From Rhodococcus rhodnii (GTDB taxonomy: Bacteria; Actinomycetota; Actinomycetes; Mycobacteriales; Pseudonocardiaceae), in the NCBI GenBank assembly GCA_000720375.1, contig JOAA01000011.1:1-64000 (forward strand): 64,000 nucleotides of DNA, read 5' to 3'. The notes under the pieces are model-generated. The model ran no database searches. It had not been told where the DNA came from and saw nothing but the letters and a program-made list of their open reading frames with translations. Made by a program: the position numbers and the translations under genes. Within the stretch, counting starts at the first letter, position 1; each line of letters opens with the position of its first letter. Positions 56,519 to 64,000 of the stretch are shown piece by piece.

Positions 56519-58126
56519 TTACTGGGCCAGTTGGAACTCGACCTCGCGGATCTGGGTGACGTTCTCGTCGCCGTCCACGCCGAGCTTGGTGATCCACACC
56601 ATCACGTTCTCGGTCGGTTCGGCCGCCGACAGCGCGATCTCGGTCTTGCCGTTGGTCAGCGTCGCGGTGCCGATCAGCTTGGTGTCGTCGAGTTTCGCGG
56701 TGGCCGACGACGCCGAGCGGATCTCTACCTGGGCGCCTTCGCTGGGCGAGTCGATGATCACCTGGGCCAGCTTGGTCGGGTCCTTGAACGTCGACATGAT
56801 GCCGATGCCCGGCTTGGCCGTGGGGAACGGCTGCTTGTACCGGACGGTCGACCACACCGTGCCCGGCTTGCCGTCGTTGACCCGGCCGACCGTGCGGGCG
56901 TTGTCCTTGTCGCCCTTGACCGAATAGACCACGACCCTGGTCGGCTTGACCGGACCGGCGGGCTTCGGCGCGGGTGGCGGGTTGGCCTGCGGCTGGTTGC
57001 CGGTGCTGCCACCGGCAGGCGGGGGGCTCGCCACCACGGTCTGCTGGACGGCGGCGGGCACGGGGTCGCTGCCGAAGAAGCTGATCAGCTGCATGCCGAC
57101 CCACGCGAGCACGCCCACCGTGGCCACGGTCAACGCCGTCACGCCGATGGCCAGCTTGCGGCGCCGGTCGTCGTCCCTGGGCGGACGCTTGTTGGTCGTC
57201 CAGACCGTGTCCTGGTCGGCCAGCCGGTCCCCGCCCGGCAGCACCGGGTTGAGCAACTCGGTCTGCTGGTCCAGCAGTTCGGCGCGCTGAGCGATCCCTT
57301 CGAGCACGGTCAGCAGCGCGGAGCTGGTGCGGATGCCGCCGAGGGACGTGTCCGCGATGCTGCGCACGGCCAGGTCGGCAAGATCGTCCGGCACGTCCTG
57401 GCGGAGCGCGGCCGGCGATACGGGCGCGCCGTTGCGTTCACGCGGGGCGCCCGGGATGGTCGGCGGACCGCCTGGCAGCGCCCAACGTCCGGTCAACAGC
57501 AGGTAGAGGATCGCGCCGAGGCCTTTGACGTCGTCCTGCAACGTGGCCTGCGGCAGCGGACCAGGGAAGGACAGTCGCAGCGAGCCGTCCGGCCCGACGC
57601 GGACACGCTGTGGATGGTCGACACCGAGCACCAGACCGGTGTGGTGCGCCTGCTCCACGGCGATGGCCAGTGGTTCAACCAGACGAGCCGCGGTCCCGGC
57701 GGGCAGCGGGTGTTCGGCGATCAGATCGACGAGGTCCGTGCCCTGCGCGAAATCCGCCACGACGACACCGAGCACACCTTCGCTCGGGTCGATCCCGCTG
57801 CCGACGCCGAGCACGTCGAGCACACGGGAGACAGCCGGGCTGGTGAACCGGGCAGCGTGCGCGGCACGCTCCAACGTCCGGCGGGCCGCGATCGTCGCGT
57901 CACGGTCGGTCGGGTCACCGACCAGCACAGTGAGGGCGACGTCCCGACGCAGTTGGCCGTCTCTGGCACGCCACAGGTGCGCGTTGCCGCGTAGATCGAC
58001 TCCGAACGGAGCCAGCAGACGATAGCGACCATCACCGATGACCCCGCCCGGAAGCAGGTCACCACCTGTCGCGCGAACGCCTCGGACGGTCGCGTCGTTG
58101 GTGTAGTCGGTCCTCCTGGTCGTCAC
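56519..58126 (-). CDS. Membrane pseudokinase, MurJ/MviN-associated
   Basis: A 535-aa protein: an N-terminal kinase fold (about 25-275) without active-site residues: the VAIK lysine is replaced in VALTVLVGD, HRD by GVDHPQ and DFG by LSFPG. A disordered stretch, one membrane helix (about 315-335), a Pro-rich linker and a C-terminal beta-sandwich (about 390-535) that resembles a discoidin-like carbohydrate domain follow. In M. tuberculosis the same module is fused to the C-terminus of MviN (Rv3910) and binds FhaA when phosphorylated by PknB. Here it is a separate gene 94 bp after murJ. GTG at 58126 chosen. Confidence 0.85.
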   Translation of the reverse strand: MTTRRTDYTNDATVRGVRATGGDLLPGGVIGDGRYRLLAPFGVDLRGNAHLWRARDGQLRRDVALTVLVGDPTDRDATIAARRTLERAAHAARFTSPAVSRVLDVLGVGSGIDPSEGVLGVVVADFAQGTDLVDLIAEHPLPAGTAARLVEPLAIAVEQAHHTGLVLGVDHPQRVRVGPDGSLRLSFPGPLPQATLQDDVKGLGAILYLLLTGRWALPGGPPTIPGAPRERNGAPVSPAALRQDVPDDLADLAVRSIADTSLGGIRTSSALLTVLEGIAQRAELLDQQTELLNPVLPGGDRLADQDTVWTTNKRPPRDDDRRRKLAIGVTALTVATVGVLAWVGMQLISFFGSDPVPAAVQQTVVASPPPAGGSTGNQPQANPPPAPKPAGPVKPTRVVVYSVKGDKDNARTVGRVNDGKPGTVWSTVRYKQPFPTAKPGIGIMSTFKDPTKLAQVIIDSPSEGAQVEIRSASSATAKLDDTKLIGTATLTNGKTEIALSAAEPTENVMVWITKLGVDGDENVTQIREVEFQLAQ

Positions 58127-58220
58127 CGCTCTCTCCCGTCTGACGCGCCATCTATCCGCGCGCAACGGATACCTCGTAGCGAGCCTACGGGAAACCCGCG
58201 AACCATGACGGTCGCCCAGC

Positions 58221-59963
58221 TCAGCGGCGACGAATCAGTCGGGTGATTTTCGCCGTCGCCGGCTTGAGCTCGTCGACCTTGAGCGCGACGAGCACACCGA
58301 ACGACACCACCCCGGCGACGGTTCCCTGGATGAACAGGGACAGCAAAGCCCTGGCCGTGGCCGCTTCCGGGAGCAGCCCGCCGAGCAGCTTGGCCACCCC
58401 GAGCCCGGCGGCGACACCGAGCCCGCCCGCGAAGACCGAGAAAAGCGTCACTCCGACGACTCGCTTGGTCCTCAGGTGCCCCAACCTCAGCCAGAGCCAC
58501 ACCTGTCCGAGTACCGCGCCGACGACGAAACTCAGCGAGTTGATCATCATCACACCGAGGACCACATGCTCCGGCGCCAGCACCGCTTCGCACATGTACA
58601 GCAGCGGCACCTTCACCGCGGTCATCACGACCATGATCAACGTCGGTGTGCGGGCGTCCTTCATCGCGTAGAACACCCGTAGCTGCAGCATGACCAGCGC
58701 GTACGGCAGCAATCCGAACGCGGACACCGCGAGCGACTCACCGAGCCTTGTCGCTTGTGTCGTGTCGCTCGCGCCGTGCGAGAACAGCACGATGCCGATG
58801 GACGTCCCGGTGACGGTCAGGACGGCCGAGATAGGCACGAGGATCACGGCCGACAGACGGCTGGCGTACGACAGGTCGGTGATCAGCTTGCGGTCGTCAC
58901 CGTCCGCTGCGGCACGGCTCAACCGGGGCATGATCGCCGTCAGCAACGAGACACCGATGACGCCGTACGGCAGTTGCAGCAGCAGCCAGGCGTAGCTGTA
59001 GATGGCCGCACCACCGGGAGCGCCAGCGGTCAGCACGCGGGTGCTGATGACGTAGCCGACCTGACTGATCGCGACGTAACCGAGGATCCACAGGGCCAGC
59101 CCGCCGAACTCCTTGAGCCGCGAGTCGAAGCCCCAGTTCCACCGGAACTTGAAGCCGACCCGGCGCAGCGCCGGCACCAGCATGAACGACTGCACCACGA
59201 TGCCAAGCGTCACGCCGATCCCCAGGACCAGCAGCTTCACGTCGCCCATCCGGACCGGGTCGAGGGAGATCTCCCCGGGCACGATCGCGTAGATCCCGAT
59301 GGTCAGCATCACCACGAGGTTGTTGACCACAGGCGCCCACGCGGTCGGCCCGAAGACGTGCTTGGCGTTGAGGATCGCGGTGAGCAGCGCGAACAAGCCG
59401 TAGAAGAAGATCTCCGGCAGCAGCAGGTACGCGAAAGCCGTCACCAGCTCGGTGTTGGCCTGGCCGGTCGAGTTGTCGACGAGCACGCTGGTCAGGAACG
59501 GCGCGGCGGCGGTCGCGATGATCGTGCCCACCGCGAGCAACGTCATGCCCACGGTCAGCAGGCGCTGCGTGTACGCCAAACCCCCGTCTGGATCGTCCTG
59601 CGCGCGCACCAGCAGCGGCACGACCACGCTGGCCAGCACGCCGCCGAGCAGCATCTCGAAGACGATGTTGGGCAGCGTGTTCGCCACGGTGAACGAGTCG
59701 TTGACCGCGCCGAGACCCACCGCGATGGCGAGCATGAGCTTCCACAGGAAACCGGTGATCCGGCTGACCAGGGTGGCCAGCGCCATCGATCCGACGGCAC
59801 GCCCGAACGACCCCCGAGGCTGCTGAGGCTGCGCGGCCTGCTGCGGCGCCTGCTGTGGTGCCTGCTGTGGTGCCTGCCGGGACACCTTCTGGGCCGGGGG
59901 TCTCGGGGGTTGCTGTTTTCTGCCGCCGCCAGCGGGGGGCACGGATGTCCTCGCTCTGGTCAA
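58221..59963 (-). CDS. murJ: Lipid II flippase MurJ (MviN)
   Basis: A 580-aa polytopic protein of the MATE/MviN superfamily with about 14 helices. Landmarks: ATLVSRITGFLWKLMLA near the start, NTLPNIVFEMLLGGVLASVVVPLLVR, and ILPYALVMLQLRVFYAMKD-type sequence (LLPYALVMLQLRVFYAMKD). It flips lipid II outward. The N-terminus (about 1-55) is cytosolic, with a PQQA repeat. No pseudokinase fused, unlike M. tuberculosis. Start overlaps the DUF6049 gene end. Confidence 0.95.
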   Translation of the reverse strand: MTRARTSVPPAGGGRKQQPPRPPAQKVSRQAPQQAPQQAPQQAAQPQQPRGSFGRAVGSMALATLVSRITGFLWKLMLAIAVGLGAVNDSFTVANTLPNIVFEMLLGGVLASVVVPLLVRAQDDPDGGLAYTQRLLTVGMTLLAVGTIIATAAAPFLTSVLVDNSTGQANTELVTAFAYLLLPEIFFYGLFALLTAILNAKHVFGPTAWAPVVNNLVVMLTIGIYAIVPGEISLDPVRMGDVKLLVLGIGVTLGIVVQSFMLVPALRRVGFKFRWNWGFDSRLKEFGGLALWILGYVAISQVGYVISTRVLTAGAPGGAAIYSYAWLLLQLPYGVIGVSLLTAIMPRLSRAAADGDDRKLITDLSYASRLSAVILVPISAVLTVTGTSIGIVLFSHGASDTTQATRLGESLAVSAFGLLPYALVMLQLRVFYAMKDARTPTLIMVVMTAVKVPLLYMCEAVLAPEHVVLGVMMINSLSFVVGAVLGQVWLWLRLGHLRTKRVVGVTLFSVFAGGLGVAAGLGVAKLLGGLLPEAATARALLSLFIQGTVAGVVSFGVLVALKVDELKPATAKITRLIRRR

Positions 59964-62140
59964 GCCGGTGTGGGCTCCTGGTTCTTCTTCTGCTTTATGC
60001 GACGGTAGACGCGCCGGGCGGCAAGCAGTACCAGCATGCCACCGGCGATGCTGGTGACCGCCACGGTGATCGTGCCGTAGGACCCCGACGAGATCTCAAT
60101 TCTGGAGACGGTGCCCAGCGGGGTGCCACCCGGTGTGGTGACCCACACGTCCGCGGTGAACTTCCCCGCGCGCAGCAGTTCGGCCGGTACGAGGTCGGTG
60201 AACGTGCTGCGGGCGGCGATCGGCCGCTCGGTCACCGTGCCGGGTCGCAGGCCCGCGCTCTCCGGGATGATCAGCTTGACCCGCACGGTCACCGGGAGGT
60301 TGTTGCCGATCCGGATCGGGATCGGGCTGTTGGACGAGGCCAGCGTGATGGGCGGGCCGGGCGGGCTGACGGTGACCTGAGAGCGCAGCGCGTCGAGTTC
60401 GCCGACGGCGATGGCAGTGGCCTGGTTGCCGCCGGCGACGTTGCCCCGCCACGAGCTGGAGCTGGCCCGCAGCAGGCTGTTGCGGATCGGGAAGATCAGC
60501 GTCTCGGGGTTCACCGGGCGGGTGTCGTCCGGCAGCATCGCGCCGAGCAGGTCCCGCTGGACGCTGTTGGCCTTGGCGATCTGGTCGAGCACCGAGGAGG
60601 ACAGCTCGGCGGCGACGTCCTGCTCCGGGTAGTCCAGGCCGGTGGCTGAGCCGCTCGGCGTGCCGGTCAGGTCCTCGAGCGGGAGCGGGCTGGCCAGCCT
60701 GTCGGTGAACATCCGGCCGATCGACTGCAGGTACACGGTCAGCTCGCTGGCCGGTGCGGTCCACCGGCGCGGCGGCGCGACCAGCACGGACTGCCCGGAC
60801 TGAGTGGCCCGGAACAACAGCGTGGCCAGGCCGTTCTGCACGGAGACCGGTCCAGCCTCCGCGGCGACTGGCCCGGCCAACGAGGACGAGGTCAGCTCGT
60901 CGATCGGGACTACCCGGTCGGATTGGCCGACGGCGTACGGCGCCGAGCCGTTGACGCCCTTGAGCCGCGCCGGATTGGCCAGCACGGTCGTCGGCGTCGC
61001 CCCGGCGATGTCGCTCAGCGCGCGCTGGTCGATCGTGCCGTCGACCGGCCAGATCACCCCGGGCAGCGGCTTTGTCGGCTGCAGGATGTTGCCCACCGTG
61101 GCGAGACTTTGGTTCACGGACGTCTTGGCCAGATCCGCTGCGCCCGCGCGGGACAGCGCGGACACGTCGGCGTCGGCGTACGGCAGCGCGATCACGCACT
61201 GCCCGCTGGTCAACGACCGCAGCGTGACGAGCCAACGCTGCGCGAAGGCGTTGCCCTTGCCGGGCGCGGTCGACCCGTTCGGACCTTGGACCTGGTAGCC
61301 GTTGGCCATCGCCTGCACGGTTTCCAGCAGGTCACCGTCGACGGCGAAGCAGATCGACGACATCAGCGAGGAGTTCGACCTGGTGGCGGCCTCGACCGCG
61401 TTCAGCATCCCGTAGAGCCGTCCGCCGATCTGCAGCGATGACGCCAGATCGTCGTCGCCAAGCACCAACTGCTGGTCACCGGAGGCCGGCCGGACCACCC
61501 GGGGGTGATCGTCAGCCAACGGCCACAACAGGGTGATCTTCGCAGGCACCGGCGGCGTCGAACCGCCACGGCCCGGCAGGGACAGCACCGGCAGCAGCAC
61601 GTTCAGGCCGGCCAGCCGCTCGGCGCCGCCGTACTCCGGCCTGCCGTTGACGTTGATCAGGACCGGGTAGACCCCCGGCTGGTCCAGCCTGAGCTGGTCG
61701 AGCGAGTACGTGGCGGTGAAGGTGGCGCTCGCGCCCTGGTCGAGCGACTTGGTGACCAGGGTGAACGGCGGTTTGGCGATCTCCGCGTTCGGCGGCTGGG
61801 TCATCGCGGCGCGCAGCTTGCCTTCGTCGGTCAGCGCCTCGCCGCGCTGTAACCGGACCTCGACCTGGTCGATCCGCCGGTCACCGACGTTGGTCACGCG
61901 GCCCTTGATCGTGACCGTCGGGGTGTCCGACCGGATCACCCGCGGGTCGAGCTGATCGATGTCCAGCTTGAGCCGGGACGGCGTGTTGGCCGGTTGCGTA
62001 CGGGCCAGCCCGATCGGTGCGATCAGCGGCTCAGGACCCGGCTGGGCCGCGGCGGTCAGCGGAGCCGACCCGGCCAGCAGGACACCCGCCGCGAGCGCGG
62101 CGGAAAGCTTGTGACGGGTTGCATGAAGCAGCCCACTCAT
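59960..62140 (-). CDS. Secreted single-pass protein, DUF6049 (Rv3909-like)
   Basis: A 726-aa envelope protein: signal peptide (about 1-33), a long extracellular region with beta-rich domains (early [12 protein letters not shown] resembles a CARDB-like fold), and a C-terminal membrane helix (about 695-715) with a basic tail ([13 protein letters not shown]). It always sits between mutT4 and murJ in actinobacteria, so a role in the lipid II export step is likely but unproven. It overlaps both neighbours. Confidence 0.83.
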   Translation of the reverse strand: MSGLLHATRHKLSAALAAGVLLAGSAPLTAAAQPGPEPLIAPIGLARTQPANTPSRLKLDIDQLDPRVIRSDTPTVTIKGRVTNVGDRRIDQVEVRLQRGEALTDEGKLRAAMTQPPNAEIAKPPFTLVTKSLDQGASATFTATYSLDQLRLDQPGVYPVLINVNGRPEYGGAERLAGLNVLLPVLSLPGRGGSTPPVPAKITLLWPLADDHPRVVRPASGDQQLVLGDDDLASSLQIGGRLYGMLNAVEAATRSNSSLMSSICFAVDGDLLETVQAMANGYQVQGPNGSTAPGKGNAFAQRWLVTLRSLTSGQCVIALPYADADVSALSRAGAADLAKTSVNQSLATVGNILQPTKPLPGVIWPVDGTIDQRALSDIAGATPTTVLANPARLKGVNGSAPYAVGQSDRVVPIDELTSSSLAGPVAAEAGPVSVQNGLATLLFRATQSGQSVLVAPPRRWTAPASELTVYLQSIGRMFTDRLASPLPLEDLTGTPSGSATGLDYPEQDVAAELSSSVLDQIAKANSVQRDLLGAMLPDDTRPVNPETLIFPIRNSLLRASSSSWRGNVAGGNQATAIAVGELDALRSQVTVSPPGPPITLASSNSPIPIRIGNNLPVTVRVKLIIPESAGLRPGTVTERPIAARSTFTDLVPAELLRAGKFTADVWVTTPGGTPLGTVSRIEISSGSYGTITVAVTSIAGGMLVLLAARRVYRRIKQKKNQEPTPA

Positions 62141-62700
62141 TGGTTTCGACCCTTCGGCGCATCGAGGCCATCCGAGAACGACACTTCACCCTCAAGCGGT
62201 GTCGTTGTTGACTCGGAGAGTAGTTGCACCGCCTTGCGGACCAACCGGCGCTCGTCCGCATACGCCAGCCGGCCGTCAAGATCATCGAGCGCGACCCATG
62301 CCACCTCGGTCACCTCAGTGTCCTCATCGGACAGTTCGCCGGACAGGGCGTGCAACAGGTAGTGGTGCACGGTCTTGTGCACCCGCCGGTTCTCCGCCAC
62401 GAACCAGTAGTCGATCGAGCCCAGGGAGCGGACCACCTCGCCGGTGATCCCGGTCTCCTCCTTGACCTCACGGACCGCGGTCTGTTCGGGCGTCTCGCCG
62501 TCCTCGATGTGCCCCTTGGGCAGTGACCAGAGCAGCCGTCCCCTGCGGTCCAGTCTGCCGATGACCACTGCCTTGGCTCTGTCCTCGTCGATCACCAGGC
62601 CACCGGCGGAGGTCTCGTCGACCGTCGTCAGCCGTCTGCCCCGGCGCCTGCCGCGGCGCCCGGACCGGGTGCCGTTCGGACGTCCGGATGACGGGGACAT
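62137..62700 (-). CDS. NUDIX hydrolase (MutT4-like)
   Basis: A 187-aa hydrolase with a complete Nudix box, [20 protein letters not shown] then TGI. The first 24 residues are Arg/Gly-rich. It splits nucleoside diphosphate-X compounds; equivalent to Rv3908 (mutT4). First gene of the unit NUDIX-DUF6049-murJ-pseudokinase, divergent from pcnA. Confidence 0.9.
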   Translation of the reverse strand: MSPSSGRPNGTRSGRRGRRRGRRLTTVDETSAGGLVIDEDRAKAVVIGRLDRRGRLLWSLPKGHIEDGETPEQTAVREVKEETGITGEVVRSLGSIDYWFVAENRRVHKTVHHYLLHALSGELSDEDTEVTEVAWVALDDLDGRLAYADERRLVRKAVQLLSESTTTPLEGEVSFSDGLDAPKGRNQ

Positions 62701-62746
62701 GAACTCGATCGTAATCGTCTCGCCACGTCAACTAGCCTGATTCGCC

Positions 62747-64000
62747 GTGTCGACGATGCTTGCCAAGCAGAATGCGGTAGTGGAACTCATGCGCATCTCC
62801 CCGGTCGCGGAAGAGCTGTCCGCCTTGTTCACCAAGGCAGGTCACAGCCTTTTCCTTGTCGGCGGGAGCGTGCGGGACGCGCTGCTGGGCAAACTGGGCA
62901 AAGACCTGGACTTCACCACCGACGCCCGGCCTGAGCAGGTCATGCGGCTGGTGTCGGGCTGGGCGGACGCGGTGTGGGACATCGGCATCGCCTTCGGCAC
63001 GGTCGGGGCCACCAAGGACGGCCTGACCTGTGAGATCACCACGTTCCGGGCGGACCAGTACGACGGTGTGTCGCGTAACCCCGAGGTCAAGTTCGGTGAC
63101 TCGATCTCCGACGACCTCAAGCGGCGGGACTTCACCGTCAACGCGATGGCCGTGAACTTGGCCACGAAGCAGTTCGTCGACCCGTACGACGGGATGGCCG
63201 CGCTGGAGGCCAAGGTCCTGGACACCCCGGCGACACCGGAGGAGTCGTTCGGCGACGACCCGCTGCGGATGATGCGGGCCGCGCGGTTCACCAGCCAGCT
63301 CGGGTTCACCGCCGCGCCGCGGGTGATCGAGGCGATGCAGCGGATGGCCGACCAGATCGAGCGGATCACCGCCGAGCGCATCCAGGTCGAGCTGTCCAAG
63401 CTGCTGTGCGGGATCGAGCCGCGCCGGGGCGTCGAGCTGATGGTGGACTCCGGGCTGGCCGGCCACGTGCTGCCCGAGGTGCCCGCGATGCGGCTGGAGA
63501 TCGACGAGCACCACCAGCACAAGGACGTCTACCAGCACTCGCTGGTGGTCCTCGAGCAGGCGATCGACCTCGAGGAGGACGGCAGCGAGCCGGATCTGAT
63601 CCTGCGCCTGGCCGCGCTGCTGCACGACATCGGCAAGCCGGACACCCGCAGGCACATCCCGGGCGGCGGCGTGAGCTTCCACCACCACGAGGTGGTCGGC
63701 GCCAAGATGGTCCGCAAGCGTTTGCGGGCGCTGCGGTACTCGAAGGAGATCATCGAGAGCGTCGCCAAGCTCGTGTTCCTGCACCTGCGGTTCCACGGCT
63801 ACGGCAAGGGCGAGTGGACCGACTCGGCGGTACGCCGGTACGTCACCGACGCCGGTGACATGCTCGACCGGCTGAACAAGCTGGTCCGTGCGGACTGCAC
63901 GACCCGTAACCGCCGCAAGGCTCAGGCGCTGCAGCGTGCGTACGACGACCTGGAGGCGCGGATCGCCCGGATCGCGGCCGACGAGGACCTCGCCAAGGTC
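62747..64000 (+). CDS. pcnA: CCA-adding tRNA nucleotidyltransferase, 3' part outside the window
   Basis: 418 codons without a stop; the gene runs off the end. The nucleotidyltransferase head has FLVGGSVRDALLG and DLDFTT (the two metal-binding Asp), RRDFTVNAMA and DDPLRMMRAARF. The HD domain has HHQHKDVYQHSL and LHDIGKPDTRR. It adds CCA to tRNA 3' ends, which matters here because none of the three tRNA genes encodes CCA. GTG start; TAGCCT about 11 bases upstream and no ribosome-binding site suggest a leaderless transcript. Confidence 0.95.
   Translation, partial: MSTMLAKQNAVVELMRISPVAEELSALFTKAGHSLFLVGGSVRDALLGKLGKDLDFTTDARPEQVMRLVSGWADAVWDIGIAFGTVGATKDGLTCEITTFRADQYDGVSRNPEVKFGDSISDDLKRRDFTVNAMAVNLATKQFVDPYDGMAALEAKVLDTPATPEESFGDDPLRMMRAARFTSQLGFTAAPRVIEAMQRMADQIERITAERIQVELSKLLCGIEPRRGVELMVDSGLAGHVLPEVPAMRLEIDEHHQHKDVYQHSLVVLEQAIDLEEDGSEPDLILRLAALLHDIGKPDTRRHIPGGGVSFHHHEVVGAKMVRKRLRALRYSKEIIESVAKLVFLHLRFHGYGKGEWTDSAVRRYVTDAGDMLDRLNKLVRADCTTRNRRKAQALQRAYDDLEARIARIAADEDLAKV

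Overview
The window is high-GC DNA with many GTG starts, tightly packed operons and actinobacterial gene families (FhaA/FhaB, CrgA, class E sortase, DLW-39, DUF3566, SigM/RsmA, MurJ plus pseudokinase). It is the chromosomal replication-origin region of an actinomycete. Gene order matches the Mycobacterium tuberculosis segment Rv3907c-Rv3924c followed by Rv0001-Rv0020c. The dnaN-gnd-recF order and the protein flavour suggest the Pseudonocardiales (Pseudonocardiaceae). That placement is an inference; no 16S gene is present.

Layout. 1-4.4 kb: accessory genes (fold-type III PLP deaminase/aldolase, sugar-lactone oxidase, NAD(P)H-binding protein, unknown protein). 4.4-5.6 kb: a non-coding stretch rich in repeats, ending at tRNA-Leu(CAG). 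5.8-17 kb: the cell-wall growth and signalling cluster fhaA-fhaB-pstP-rodA-pbpA-pknA-pknB, closed by a second full-length pstP-like phosphatase, then pabA/trpG facing it. 17.6-22.5 kb: HAD hydrolase, sortase E with a 52-aa partner, crgA, a PH-domain membrane protein, rhomboid protease, cyclophilin and a CwsA-like basic membrane protein. 22.5-29.5 kb: an accessory block (DUF2020 lipoprotein, DoxX, FadR-type regulator, IspD-like enzyme, LysR, HAD, KptA, PlsC, unknown protein) that interrupts the usual synteny. 29.7-43.2 kb, all minus strand: tRNA-Ala, DLW-39 and tRNA-Ile, then DUF3566, gyrA, gyrB, dciA (DUF721), recF, gnd, dnaN, a 1.6-kb oriC and dnaA. 43.5-49.1 kb, plus strand: rpmH-rnpA-yidD-yidC-jag, rsmG, parA-parB with four parS-like sites. 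49.2-64 kb: ddl, an aminotransferase, a GNAT protein, the cwlM amidase, trxB-trxA behind a SigR/SigH-type promoter, sigM-rsmA, the pseudokinase, murJ, a DUF6049 protein and a NUDIX hydrolase, and the start of pcnA.

How the genes fit together. One half is the replication and segregation core: oriC with DnaA, DnaN, the DciA helicase loader, RecF, gyrase, and ParAB with parS. The other half is the PknA/PknB-controlled peptidoglycan elongation system: RodA-PbpA, the PstP phosphatases, the FHA readers, the MurJ flippase with its pseudokinase partner, and CwlM. In mycobacteria PknB phosphorylates both the MurJ-linked pseudokinase domain (then bound by FhaA) and CwlM, so most members of that relay lie here.

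Most unusual content. (1) A dispersed intergenic repeat pairs a perfect DnaA box with a CGAACGG-N-CCGTTCG palindrome, and part of it recurs inside oriC. (2) The three tRNA genes are each followed by a related two-hairpin element. (3) There are two PstP-type phosphatases in one cluster. (4) The CwlM homologue keeps all four zinc ligands. (5) MurJ and its pseudokinase are separate genes. (6) There are DnaA boxes outside oriC, including a tandem pair inside dciA.
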